From contig OY482861.1 in NCBI GenBank assembly GCA_960531495.1, positions 3,771,001 to 3,835,000 on the forward strand: a DNA stretch of 64,000 nt. Reading direction: 5' to 3'. The notes beneath the pieces were generated by a model that saw only the letters and a list, made by a program, of their open reading frames with translations, was not told the origin of the DNA and did not search any database. Source of the DNA: Zeus faber. Taxonomy: Eukaryota; Chordata; Actinopteri; Zeiformes; Zeidae. A program made the translations under genes and the position numbers. Of this stretch, positions 48,280-59,103 are shown piece after piece. How positions within the stretch are numbered: the stretch's first letter is position 1; each line of letters starts with the position of its first letter.

Positions 48280-48610
48280 TGTTGAATTGCTAATAGAAAT
48301 AAAAGGGCATTTTACTTAAAATGGTGCCCAACATATAAAAAGTCTCTTTATGACATCTCTCATCCAAAAAGCCTTTATGACGACTTGCCAAATAACCTTT
48401 ATGACAACTGGCCTAGGAGGATATATATATAGGAGCGTGTCTAAAGACTCGAGCTCTCTCTCGCTTGGTCGCTCCTGCTTTGGGGCCGTCTCCTGGTCTT
48501 TGTCATTGTGCCAATAAAGGATCCATTCTGCATCGCATCCGTCTCCATCTGATTGAAGAATCTCTCGACATCAACAAACCTGGGAGGGATCGGTTTCCCA
48601 GATCCCAACA
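48280..48610 (+). repeat. ERV family 2 3' LTR
   Basis: 331 bp, TGTTGAAT to CCCAACA. TATATATATA near 48420-48430, AATAAA at 48513-48518. Followed by CTAT, the target duplication. Confidence 0.93.
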
Positions 48611-48805
48611 CTATTAAATAAAATCTTTTCGAACACATCACACATTTTCAAGTAAGAATTTGAGTTATCTAAAAAATGTGGCAGCCATCTGTCAAGGGTA
48701 TTGCCTCGCACAACAACGATCATCAACACTCCAAATGTGCAGCCTGCTATCATTCGTGATGTTAACACAATACCGTATGGTTCAACTATTTATAACTATC
48801 ACATG

Positions 48806-49075
48806 TGGTTTCCTCCACCTCACGTCAGTAAGGACCTCCACCAAAAAAAAAACATGCACACACTCATCACCAGGTCCCCGGGCCCGTCCACGAATGCTGC
48901 CCACTGCTCCTGGCTGTGCCCCCGGAGGAAGGACAAGCCAGGATGGGTTAAACGCAGAGGCCTCACTTCACCGGCCACCATCAAAGCATGTGCATGTATG
49001 TGTGTGTACATGCATGTGTTGTAGTGTCGTGTGCTGTGTGACGATTAAAGATTGTTGTTGTTGTTCTTCTTCTAT
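48806..49075 (+). mobile_element. SINE family A, 3' part
   Basis: Starts in the body (GGTTTCCTCCACCTCACGTC) and ends GATTAAAGATTGTTG with TTG/TTC repeats. Confidence 0.8.
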
Positions 49076-49415
49076 TTCTGGGTTAAACTATTGGCGGTGC
49101 GAATCGCTGACCTTTTGTTGGCCGACCAAAACGATTTTAAAGTTATTAACTATTTTATGAAAGTTATTTTTTTTTTTATCCACATACAGAACCAGCCAAT
49201 TCATTCATCCCATGGAAATAATGGTACTGATTAATATAATTATTTATATAATGATATGGTGATCATACATTTTTTCTTCATAATCATCTCTCCAAATTGA
49301 AGTTTTAGTTTTGGTTGTACGAACATTGATTAAATCAAGGTTTAGTTATTAATCCTGTTGCACAAATATTTTGAAATCTTGGTTTTAGGTTTTATTTCTT
49401 CTAGCTTTTGCTCCT

Positions 49416-49730
49416 TTAATTTAAACTCAGACTTACATTTGCCGGAGATGCTAGGATCACACCACCAACGAGGGGTTTGCTGAATGAAGCCAGGTCACTC
49501 TCGCCTGTTGTGAGGAACCTGTGCCCGTGGTTTGATTGATGATTGATTTGCACTTCACCCCGTTTTTGTTTTGTTGCATGAACATGAACATTGCCAGGAA
49601 TACTGACGGCCTCTGAAATCTTATTCCACACATCATTTAAAAATATTTTATTAACATTTCTGTAAATTGTCAGGGATACCTCATACAAAATGGAGAGCAC
49701 ACTGCTATGATGAGCTTCTCCATTTTCCAA
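49416..49730 (-). pseudogene. Possible Myb/SANT-like fragment (transposon-derived)
   Basis: A 104-codon minus-strand frame contains NDVWNKISEAVSIPGNVHV, which resembles the third helix region of Myb/SANT-like DNA-binding proteins found in Harbinger elements and NAIF1-type genes. The rest is not conserved by eye. One weak pattern only. Confidence 0.25.
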
Positions 49731-50697
49731 GGATCAGCGCAATTGTTTAGAATCCATTTTCCCTCCAATTGGATATCGCATGTCACCTTTTGCTGCTCAT
49801 TGCATAAAGTTGAAGTCTGCTCAACTTTTGCATGTGTACCAGCGGTGTGACCCTATGGTAAGGTGGTTTGTGAACTTTGATGCACTTTTGCGGCATCAAC
49901 CTAACAGTAGAATTACACAAAAGAGATAGTAGAAGATGGTGCAATTATGTTAATTTACAGCTTATGGTTGGAGAGCTAGCTTTTTGAACAGACACCACCA
50001 AAATTGTAAAGACGCACAAAGGAATTCTGTGCTGCAGATTTCTGGTGTGACAAGTGTTAAAGTTAATTCAATTCAATTAAGTAGTTTTATTCGAACAGAA
50101 TTATAACAAGGTCAATTTTACAGATTATTTATTACAAATAGTAATAACAAAGAACACATGGCTACCATTTTGGACGATTACTTACCACTTAAGAACTGTT
50201 ATATTTGGTACAACTGCCAATTTATGACGGAGTAGTGCATTATAATATATTGGAGGATTTATTATACACACCAATTAGTTCTAAGAGATTTAATATTAGC
50301 GACACAGTGAAATTGAGTTATGAAGTTCAAGGAAAATGTTCATCTTTAAAATATGTCAAAAAAGCATATTAACAACCTACGTGTAGAAGGATGGAGAGGG
50401 AGATGACCAAAAGTTTTTGGGGAAAATAATTCCTAAAAATATCTTTCTGGATCGGATCAAATAAAAAGATAATCTTCCCCACCATTTGATCATACAATTG
50501 TGATATAACAACCATTCAGTCTTAAAAATTACCAAACTTTGTGGCAGGTCATTCATCGTTCAGAATTCTAGTGATAATAAACTTCCATTGAGCAGGAATG
50601 ACAAAAAAGAAAAATACGTGAACATCATTACTCTAGTGCATTTACTAAAATTGTAATTCTCAAAACCTCAGGTAACCACAGGTGTTTGGGTATTATT
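49731..50697. other. Unassigned AT-rich sequence
   Basis: No supported gene or element. Confidence 0.35.
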
Positions 50698-51294
50698 ATA
50701 TGCACCGATCAGCCACAACATTAAAACTACTGACAGGTGAAGTGAAGGTCACGGGCACCCATGGGATCATTGATGTGCATGGGGAGGGAAGTCGAGCCCA
50801 TCTGGTCCGATCCCACAGAAGAGCTACTGTAGCTACTATGATAGAAAGGTGTCACACAATGCATTGCAGATTGCTGAGTATGGGACTGCGTAGCCGAAGA
50901 CCGGTCAGAGTGTCCACGCTGACCCCTGTCCACCGCCGATATCGCCTACAATGGGCACATGAGCATCAGAACTGGACCATGGAGCAATGGAAGAAGGCGG
51001 CCTGGTCTGATGAATCACGTTTTCATGTGGATGTCCGAGGTTAGGGTCTGATCCGATTGAGCATCTGTGGGAGGTGCTGGAACAACAAGCCCGATCCATG
51101 GGGCCCCACCTCGCAACTTATATAACTTAAAGGATCTGCTGCTAACGTCTTGGTGCCAGATACCACAGGACACCTACAGAGGTCTTGTGGAGTCCATGCC
51201 TTGACGGGTCAGAGCTGTTTTGGCGGCACGAGGGGGAAGTACACAATTGTAGTGGTTATTAGTGGTGGTTTTAATGTTGTGGCTGATCGGTGTA
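50698..51294 (+). mobile_element. Tc1/mariner-like family D, internally deleted copy (about 600 bp)
   Basis: Inverted ends CACCGATCAGCCACAACATT and its complement at 51270-51292, with TA/TATA at both edges. The interior holds transposase pieces (YRLQWAHEHQNWTMEQWKKA, AWSDESRFHV with the first catalytic Asp near 51002-51030) and jumps to sequence near the normal end (LEQQARSMG-like, in another frame). The catalytic core is missing. Confidence 0.85.
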
Positions 51295-51334
51295 TATTAT
51301 TATATACATTATTTATTAAATTTGATAATATACT

Positions 51335-51466
51335 GTATATAATAATAATAATAATAACAATAATAATAATAATAATGATAATAAGTGAATTCATGTTTCA
51401 TAAAGTTGAGCATTTATCCAAGCCACGTAATAGATAACACTTTCAAATATATCTGTTATTATATGA

Positions 51467-51509
<43 letters not shown>

Positions 51510-51558
51510 CACATATACATATATATACATATACATATATATATGCATATATACATAT
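51335..51558. repeat. (AAT)n, then (CA)n and TA/CA-rich microsatellites
   Basis: AAT units at 51340-51382, CA units at 51471-51500, TA/CATA-rich to 51558. The next Tc1 element inserted into this tract. Confidence 0.92.
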
Positions 51559-51559
51559 A

Positions 51560-52964
51560 CACTACTCACAGAAAGTTAGGGATATTCGGCTTTCGGGTGA
51601 AATTCAGGATGAACCTAAAATGCACTATAACCTTTACAGGTGAACTTAATTGGACCTTCTCTAAACTTTTGAATACACATGTCCAACTGTTCACTGTTTC
51701 AGTACTTTTTGCACAAGTTGCTGTTCTCTGACAAGGAGCTGAACAGCAAAATTCACAACAGGTGTTTGATCCATGAATCGACCAATACATTTCCTGGTTA
51801 AATTAGAATTGGTATTTAAACAGTACTCTTCACATTTTGACATCATGAGACCAAGACGACACCTAACAACTGATCAACAGTACCTCGCCATTGCGAGGCT
51901 TCAAACAGGATGTTCTCAGAGGGAAGTGGCCACTGAGCTTAGAGTGTCACAGAGTGTCATCAGCAGGTTGCAACAGAGATACAGAGAGACTGGAAGAGTC
52001 ACAGAAAGACATAGAAGTGGACGTCCTTTGGCCACATCCCACACTGATGAGCGCTTCATTGTGAACAGTGCCCTGCGGAACCGGATGATGAATGCCACTC
52101 AACTCCAGGCACATTTAAGGGAGGTGAGAGGCACCCAAGTGTCACGCCAGACCATTCCAAACCGTTTCCATCAGCGTGCTAGACGACCTGCAAGGGTACC
52201 TGACCACCCACCGATTCACGTTGAGCAGAAATGATGGCCGCCAACGATGTTGTAGACGTCAAGGAGAGCGCTATGCATCAGCCACTGTTGTCACCAGACG
52301 AGCCTTTGGTGGTAGTGGTGTTTGTGTGGGCAGGTGTGTCTAGTCAATATAGAACTGCCCTACACTTTGTGAATGGTACAATGACAAGCCCATACTACCT
52401 GAATAACATCGTTTATCCAGTCATTGTGCCCCTGCATGAACAACACAGGCCTAATTTCATCTTCATGGACAACAATGCTCCAGCTCATCGAGGTCGCATC
52501 ATTAGGGAACGGCTGCTGGAGACTGGGGTACCTCAAACGGAGTTGCCTGCACTTTCTCCAAACCTGAATCCCATAGAAAATCAATGGGATCAGCTGAGTA
52601 GCCGTGTAGAGGCTCGTAACTCTGTGCCCCAGAACCTCAATGACCTGAGGACCACCCTTTAAGAAGAGTTGGGTGCCATGCCTCAGCAGACAATAAGTCG
52701 ACTTGTGAACAGCATGAGACGTCGTTGTCAAGCTGTAATTGATGCTCAAGGTCACATGACAAGTTATTGAGACATTGACATTTTTTGTTGTGGTATACCC
52801 ATCGCTGTTGTTGGCTTTTGTTTCAATAAATTGTTTGAGATGAGGAAATCACCATTGCATGCTTCTACTTAAATACCCTACTTTCATGATGTAATATCAC
52901 TGTAGCGTGAACTTTTTACATTTTCCATAAATTTCACCCGAAAGCCAAATATCCCTAACTTTTT

Positions 52965-52971
<7 letters not shown>
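51560..52971 (+). mobile_element. Tc1-like DNA transposon, family A copy 2
   Basis: Left end CACTACTCACAGAAAGTTAG next to TA (51558-51559). The right end CCCTAACTTTTTTTTAGTG is decayed and runs straight into a GT microsatellite. Close relative of 13734-15255. Confidence 0.9.
51846..52765 (+). pseudogene. Tc1-like transposase, family A copy 2 (broken)
   Basis: Starts MRPRRHLTTDQQYLAIARLQ at 51846. The helix-turn-helix part and linker are open to about 52234. A deletion of roughly 70 bp (relative to copy 1) near 52212 removes the stretch with the first catalytic Asp. The second frame (52231-52662) holds FMDNNAPAHRGR (second Asp) and NLNPIENQWDQL (Glu). A stop near 52660 precedes the usual end, still readable to about 52765. 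Inactive. Confidence 0.87.

Positions 52972-53043
<72 letters not shown>
52971..53043. repeat. (GT)n-(AT)n compound microsatellite
   Basis: GT units to about 53014, AT units to 53043, continuous with the Tc1 right end. Confidence 0.96.
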
Positions 53044-53050
<7 letters not shown>

Positions 53051-54749
53051 AGACAGTAATTTCATTTTAGGCACAGGTAGACAATAAGCTTCCCTGGGAA
53101 ATCCCGTCAAGGGACTTAACAGTCCAGAGCAAACATGCAAGTCTACAATTTCAGAATGGCAAGGAGGAAATCTTTACAAAGGAATAAGAATACCATTTCT
53201 CAATTTATATGACATATTGAGGAGCTAAAGGCTACTTAATGTTGAAAAATATGTGGTATGGCTTCTTTAGTTGCTAGGATTACCAGTACTAGACATAGTA
53301 TCGACTAAATAGTGCAACTGAGGCATTGGTAACACACCTAAGTTTTCAGATAAACTTGTGCATGTATTTTCTCTTTTATCCATACACACTTATATATTGA
53401 ACAAACGTGATATGGTAAATGTAATGTAAAACTAGTTATTGCTAATTTGACAGATTTTCCCTCAGCACTAACTCATAAAATCTGCAATTTTTTTTTTTTG
53501 CAACATTTCAAATGAGTTGAAAAGTTTGAAATAGTGAATAAAATAAAACCAATATATCACATTTTCTAAGCACAACTTGCTGTGCTTATCATCCGTAATA
53601 ATCGAGTACTTCAAGTATTGTAAGATATTTAAATAGAAAGAAATTGAATTAAATTACAATTTGCAAAAAAAAATCATGATACTGAAATTCAGTAACTGAA
53701 ACCTTTTTGGATGGACCAGAATCTGATTGATTGTTTCGCTGTATACGTCAAACTTTCAGTTTGGGAAAAGAACAAGCTTACTTTATTTTTATTGGATAGG
53801 TTTGCCATTTTTCCAACTGAGACCAAGAACTTTATTGAGCACCATGTGAAAATTTTCCCTCTACATTTAACCCATTCTAGATATCTAGGACCAGTGGGCT
53901 ACCACAGCACGGCACCTGGGACCAACTCCTAATCTTGAGCCAAATGTCTTGGTCAGGGGAATCAGCAGGAGTGTCCAATGCCAACTTTCAAAATCCTAAT
54001 GTCGCTGGGCTGCTCACACTACATAATCAATTTTCTTGTATTATAAGACGAGGTGCACGACATCATTCTACACTTGGTAAGCAGTGACAGGGGAGATTTT
54101 GCTGTTCCCTCCCAAAGACTTTGCCAAAAGTAAAAAAAAAAACAAAGAAAAAAATGATGGGATTGAAAAAATAAAATAAAGTCGTGACGTCTGCAACAAC
54201 TCAAAAAGATGCTTCTCCAAACTCGCTCACATTATATTGTGTATATTTATATTATATACATTATTATATTGTGCTTATTGTGTATTTATTGAGTGTTATT
54301 CAAATGTTTTGAATGACAGTAAGTGGGCTCAATTGTCATGCACACATAATCCTCCAATCGCGGTTTAGCAAAAAGCAATGTGGCCTAGATGAAGTCTCAT
54401 TTTGACGGCCCATGATCTAAAATTTGTTGAATACCTCCTATGGCTATGTTCTGAGTTTCCCATTTTTTTTTTTAAATTGTCTGGGTTTTTTAGGGCTTAA
54501 AAGTTTGCCACATTGGACAGCATTTAAGTGAGAAGTTGTAGAGCAGCAGTCAGTAAGTTTCCCAATAGTAAAGCGACAGATTGTGCTATGAATACTTAGG
54601 GTGGGAATTAACATTTTAATAAGGCCTGGGTTGAAAAATGGCCAACGTGTCCTTTAAAGAACTGCCTATAATCTTAGCGAATAGGAAAAACATAGTGAGA
54701 GTTAGTCGACAAATCCCAGACAGGGTAGATTACATTTCTCGACAAGTTT
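53044..54749. other. Unassigned sequence, including likely macir 3'UTR
   Basis: No element recognised. The part just below 54750 should be the macir 3'UTR by position. AATAAA on the minus strand occurs near 54286, among other places, and I cannot choose the real signal. AATAAGGCCTGGGT at about 54617 recurs at about 56207. Confidence 0.4.
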
Positions 54750-55367
54750 TCATGTTTTGTTGCGGGTGAACAAGCGCTCCCCACGCAGGGTTAGATGCTG
54801 GAGTTGGTGCTGCAGCACTTCGGTGTCTGCCGACTCCTTCATACTCATTTTGTCCAAGTTGAGGTAATCCAGGGACTTGGAATGGGTCCGCTTTCCTTTG
54901 AGCAAGCAAAGGGGCAAGGACCCATGGAGGTTTGTCCCGGATTCCCCATGTGCCAGGGACCTGAGGAAGGTGTCGCCAGAGCTGGGCATGCGTCGCCGCC
55001 TCCGCCCATTAGCAGCAGGGATCTCGTAGGGTTGGTAGTAGCGGCTTTTGGCTTTCAAGATACGTGATCCCCGAAAAATCCCTAGGTCAAGATGTTTGGG
55101 AACAGCAGCCGGGACAGAGTTAGCTGACGCCTCAAGTATGGGGCTCTTTTCGGAGGCACTGTCTGACCAGTGCTGGGCCATTTTGAGTAACTCCTCCCCC
55201 GTGGTGAAGCCCACTAAATAGTTTGAGTCCATGTGGAGAATCTGGTATCCAGCGACAGTACTTTTGATGGGTGAGCAAGGGGTGCTGGCGCAGCGAGGCC
55301 TGTCTATCTCAGCCACAGGCAAAATGGAGATTGGCGCCCTCGAGACTCCGCTGATGTCCATTTCCAT
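54750..55367 (-). CDS. macir: Macrophage immunometabolism regulator (C5orf30 / UNC119-binding protein)
   Basis: An intact 205-codon frame on the minus strand, ATG at 55367-55365, TGA at 54752-54750. It matches the known vertebrate MACIR protein (206 residues in human, as I remember it). Shared segments include RCASTPCSPIKSTVAGYQIL and HMDSNYLVGFTTGEELLKMA (about residues 26-65), SRYYQPYEIPAANGRRRRRM then PSSGD (about 110-135), LPLCLLKGKRTHSKSLDYLN (about 150-170) and the C-terminal HLTLRGERLF. In mammals the protein binds UNC119, affects trafficking of lipidated cargo, and restrains macrophage inflammatory responses. It has no signal peptide or membrane segment. The coding part is a single exon here, with a clear splice acceptor 14 bases upstream of the ATG. 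It is the only confident host gene in the window and is free of transposon insertions. Confidence 0.93.
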   Translation of the reverse strand: MEMDISGVSRAPISILPVAEIDRPRCASTPCSPIKSTVAGYQILHMDSNYLVGFTTGEELLKMAQHWSDSASEKSPILEASANSVPAAVPKHLDLGIFRGSRILKAKSRYYQPYEIPAANGRRRRRMPSSGDTFLRSLAHGESGTNLHGSLPLCLLKGKRTHSKSLDYLNLDKMSMKESADTEVLQHQLQHLTLRGERLFTRNKT

Positions 55368-55380
55368 TTTTATGAGACAG

Positions 55381-55400
55381 CCTGAGTGGAAAAAGACAAA
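55381..55400 (-). promoter_or_regulatory. Splice acceptor of the macir coding exon
   Basis: On the minus strand, TCTTTTTCCACTCAG ends at 55382 and the exon begins at 55381 with GCTGTCTC. A pyrimidine tract plus CAG is a good acceptor. The 5'UTR exon(s) and promoter must lie at higher coordinates and are not identified. Confidence 0.7.
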
Positions 55401-55734
55401 AGAGCAAATATATTAAAAAGTGTTAAGGCTGGGCAATATATGTTTACAAAATGGATATTGTGATGAGATTTTTGTTAATTATTGAATTTCAGAAAACAAG
55501 CATTTTGTGAAATTCATAGTCTGTTCCAATCAATACATATTGATTAGAACTTGGTTATAATATTATAAATTCATATATGAACTTCCCCTATTTGGAGGGC
55601 TTTGGAGGTATTCAGCATCATAAATGTCCTAGCACAGTGTGTGTAGAATAGATTTAGTTCTGTCGTTGACTGATTATACTGTATCTCTGATAAAGTATAT
55701 ATAGTTTGTATGCATAATGTTACTAAGCTCTGAA

Positions 55735-56431
55735 GTGGATGCCACCGCGCAATAGGACAGAGCGATATTGATACAATCTATATCGACTATTGGTATACAG
55801 TTTGGTGGTATGCAAGCAAGCTCAAGATAGTATGAGGTAGATAACAGTGGGTTGAATATAATAAGGCAAAGTACAGAAAACTCCCCAAGTTCCCACAAGC
55901 CCCAAGTAATTTCTGAAAACAAAATACACACATTTAATGTTTAAAATGTTTGAATTTTTATCTGAATTGCATTGAATCAACATAATAAACTAATTAATCA
56001 ATGACCAGTAGCAGTGGTGGTTAGTTGAAGCCCTACTGGCAACCTAATGTAGCCAATATTACGCTTCTGATGTACTGTGGGAATTGATAAAAAATAGCGT
56101 TGACTAAATAACTGTTCTTTAAAACATTGTTCAAAAGAAGAAGTGTGAGTTTCCCCATTTTGGTTCCCTTAAAAAATGTTCCCATTGGACTGCACTGAAA
56201 ATTGTAATAAGGCCTGGGTCGAAAAATAGCAAACCTATTCATTCAAGGCGCCATTACAGTGAAGTAATTAAATTTTCGGAACGTTGTACACTGCTCTCAT
56301 CAACACCTCAACCAGCTTGGTCATAATATCCACATTACTAATGATTGCTTCTCAGGTAATTTTCATAAAAACGACAATAGTTGACATGACATCAATATCG
56401 CTCTGCCCTATTGCACTGTGGCATCCACTTT
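55735..56431. mobile_element. Candidate non-autonomous element with about 40-bp inverted ends
   Basis: AAGTGGATGCCACCGCGCAA at 55735 and GTGGCATCCACTT ending at 56431 belong to inverted ends that also share CAATAGG.CAGAGCGATATTGAT. The ~700-bp interior has no ORF. Part of it (56200-56370) resembles 24080-24235. No target duplication is evident. Confidence 0.55.
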
Positions 56432-56548
56432 AGATGTAAATAAGATGGGCGGCCACGGGAATAACGCCATGCTGCCATCTGCAGCCGCTGCTTAACCACG
56501 CCCCTTGGTCCACCATACATACAGTATAATCACTCAACGGGAGTATGT

Positions 56549-56913
56549 CAGACAAGGGGAGCATGGTTAAGCCACATCTGCAGGGGACGGGGCTGGCTTG
56601 GCCGTGGCGGCACAGCTATTCCGGGTCTGGCCAATCAGCCTCTTTAGCACTGATTGGTCGGACCCGGCTGGGAGAGTCTCCTTATATGTTGTTCTGTCTT
56701 TCAATGGGGAGGGGAGGCCCAGGACACGGAAACACCTGCAGTCCGAAGCACATCCACACAAAACAAACTCAACCATTTCTAAGTTTATCTTTCTGTTGTG
56801 GCAGAGAGACTTTGTTACCAAGCTGAATAAAATCCTGGCCATGTCAGCGCTCCACTGCCCGAATGACTCCATCTCCCTCCCTTAACCTGTACATGTGGGT
56901 CGAGACTCCCACA
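56549..56913 (+). repeat. Gmr1-like 5' LTR
   Basis: Ends ACTCCCACA, 2 bases before the PBS. It shares CAATCAGCCTCTTTAGC, TGATTGGTCGGACC and CTTATATGTT..TTCTGTCTTTCA with 59104-59230. The left boundary is set approximately at TGTCAGACAAG. AATAAA at about 56826. Confidence 0.75.
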
Positions 56914-56915
56914 AG

Positions 56916-56933
56916 TGGCGTAGTCGACAGGAT
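56916..56933 (+). other. Primer-binding site, tRNA-Ser type
   Basis: TGGCGTAGTCGACAGGAT is complementary to the 3' end of vertebrate tRNA-Ser (AGA/TGA) with one mismatch, from my knowledge of that tRNA. Confidence 0.65.
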
Positions 56934-57380
56934 ACTGGAGGGACAGGGCACCGGAGGAACAGCGTCCAGGAGCTGATCCGCTGGCTGCGGGAGCACCTCG
57001 CAGACCTGGAGGACAAGCGGGACTTCCTCCACTGTCAGCTACATTACATTACTACATGTAGTGCTCAAGGACACTACATCATGCTAGCAGGAGGAGCCTG
57101 GGATCGAACGAGCAACCTTTAGATTACTAGACGACCAGCTCTACCGCCTGAGCTACCATCCCCAGTCAGCTATTGCGTGTGTGCCGCCACAGCACAATTG
57201 GCGTCTCCTGGAGACATGAGCGAAACTGGGACAAGGAGGGGCGCGAGCACACCGCGATGCGTAGCTAGCCCGCCACTGCCAGCCAGGAGCCAGCCCGAGG
57301 ACCAGCCCTGAGCCCGGCCCCAGGACCCACATTAGCTTGACCTCGCTCTTTGGTCGCTCTCTTTCACTCTTTATTCAGTG
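56934..57380 (+). pseudogene. Gmr1-like gag scrap and flanking sequence
   Basis: One frame reads SVQELIRWLREHLADLEDKR near 56965-57025, a helical segment typical of gypsy Gag starts. It is interrupted by a SINE at 57042. The remainder to 57380 shows no domain, so most of gag and protease is lost. Confidence 0.4.
57042..57164 (-). mobile_element. SINE family B, shortened, with 8-bp target duplication
   Basis: GTCAGCTA flanks it on both sides (57034-57041 and 57165-57172). The minus strand reads GGATGGTAGCTCAGGCGGT (A-box) and GGTTCG-type B-box sequence (here CGTTCGATCCC). The middle of the body is missing. Confidence 0.85.
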
Positions 57381-58170
57381 GTCTCTTCCATGGATGATTT
57401 TCCGCTGGAGCAGTCACAGGACGAGACAGTTTGTGGTGCCTTTGAGGGGGTAGTTAAAAACGAAAACATGTTGATGCGCCCAGATTCCGCACTCACTCAC
57501 CTGTATTTTCCGCTGAGGGAAAGGTTGTATCGAGTGAGCCGTGACACTCAAGTTGGGACAAGGAAATAACCCAATTGTTGGTGCCTCGGTATTGACCTCA
57601 TCGGGCCGTTAGACCATAGTACTCGTGGGTATCATTTCGTGTTAGTCCTAGTGCATTATGCAACCCCGTACCCTGAAGCAGTGTCTCTGCGCAGTATTAC
57701 GGCCAAAAGTGGGGCGCATGCGCTGTTTCAGGTAACCCCCTCAAGTTAGGATTCCAAAGGAAATCCTGACCGACCAGGGCACTTCCTTTATGTCGCGTTC
57801 ACTTCGGGAACTTAACGAGTTATTGGGCGTTTGCTCAATTCAGATCAGCGTTCAACATCCCCAGACCGACAGTCTTGTGGAGCGCTTTAATAAAACACTG
57901 AAAAACATGATTCAGAAGTTCATTCACGACGACAGCCGTAATTGGGACAGGTGGTAGGGCCCACTGTTGTTTGCGGTGCGGGAGGTTCCCCAGGCCTCCA
58001 CGAGATTCTCTCCCTTTGAGCTCCTTTTCAGCAGGAGACCCCAGGGCATGCTAGACCTAATTAAAGAAAACTGGGAGGAGGGTCCTCGCACCAGCAAGAA
58101 CAAGATACTGTACATTATGGACCTCGGATCTATCACCTGAACCTCCTGAAGCAGTGGATGAGGGAGCGTC
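57381..58170 (+). pseudogene. Gmr1-like integrase remnant
   Basis: 57381-57570 is the segment before the zinc finger (PLRERLYRVSRDTQ). The zinc finger itself is missing, and the sequence jumps at about 57585 to the core. Catalytic positions are visible across small frameshifts: GIDLIGPLD (near 57592-57618), LTDQGTSFM (near 57766-57792) and SLVERFNKTLK (near 57871-57903). A TAG at about 57955 breaks the frame. The C-terminal end reads YHLNLLKQWM near 58128-58157. Confidence 0.8.
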
Positions 58171-58327
58171 CGTGTTTCTGGCCACCACGGTGAGCGAGGG
58201 GGATGAGTTGGGGCCGGAGGTGCCAAAAACAACCAATTCCACCCCGGCCCTTTCTAGTAACCATCTCGCCGAGCCAGAGCATGGTTGTGGCCATGTTATA
58301 ATGCAAGTTTTCTGACGTCTTATCCCC

Positions 58328-59100
58328 CCTGCCCCCTGCACGTTCCTCATGCACCACCATGTGGAGACCCCAGGCGTGAAAGTACGCTTTCGGCCATATA
58401 GCCTGCCCAAACATAAACGCAAAGTTGTGCAGCCAGAACTGAAGGCCATACTGGACATGGGGGTGATAGAGGAGTCTACAAGCGACTGGTGTTGTCCCAT
58501 CATGCTGGTAGGTAAGCCAGATGGGTCGGTCTGCTTCTGGGTAGACTACCGGAAGGTGAACGCGGTGTCAAAGTTCAATGCGTATCCCATGCCCTGGGTC
58601 GACGAGCTCCTTTAACTCAAAAGGGTGCGCCAGATCCAGTCCTGTGGACGGTGGTGTGCCAGCAGGTGTTTGAGAAGGCGAAATCAGCTCTCTATGGGAA
58701 GCCAGTGCTGGGTACGCCTAACGCCTACCCTTTCTGCTTGCAGACTGACAAGTCGGACGGAGGGCTGGGGGCAGTGTTGTCTCAGCAGGTGGGGGGTGCT
58801 GACCAACCGGTCCTGTACATCAGCAGAAGCTCTCAGAGTGGGAGTCAAAGTACAGCACCGTGGAGAAGGAGTGTCTGGCCATCAAGTGGGCAGTTGCCGC
58901 CCTGCGATACTACCTCCTAGGGCGCACCTTTCACCCTCTGTTCGGACGATGCCCCACTGCAGTAGCTCCACCGCATGAAGGATATCAACGTGCGGATCCC
59001 CTGTTGGTACCTGGCTCTGCAGCCCTTTAAGTTCAAGGTGATTCATAGGCCGGGGTCACAGATGGTGGTGGCCGACTTCCTCTCCCGCTCCGGGCGGTGG
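58328..59100 (+). pseudogene. Gmr1-like reverse transcriptase and RNase H remnant
   Basis: RT starts HHVETPGVKVRFRPYSLP at about 58352, then VIEESTSDWCCPIMLVGKPD and YPMPWVDELL, after which a stop (58613-58615) and a deletion remove the palm, including the usual YADD/FADD. The thumb and RNase H follow in another frame (58651-58920): FEKAKSALYGKPVL, LQTDKSDGGLGAVLSQQ (first catalytic Asp) and PVLYISR. A last piece (58975-59100) reads RIPCWYLALQPFKFKVIHRP and ADFLSR. Catalytically dead. Confidence 0.82.
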
Positions 59101-59103
59101 GGG

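Larger units (their letters stand above)
37754..48610 (+). mobile_element. Endogenous retrovirus family 2, complete young provirus
   Basis: 10.86 kb with LTRs at both ends, flanked by the 4-base duplication CTAT (37750-37753 and 48611-48614). Order: 5' LTR, tRNA-Pro PBS, splice donor, repeat-rich leader, gag, pol, env, polypurine tract, 3' LTR. Gag and the start of pol are in one frame separated by a TGA, as in gammaretroviruses. Lesions (gag frameshifts, protease frameshift, RNase H deletion, integrase duplication, env frameshift) leave it unable to make a complete virus. Confidence 0.93.

Noticed and set aside
54795..55067. 90-codon plus-strand ORF
   Set aside because: Antisense shadow of macir.
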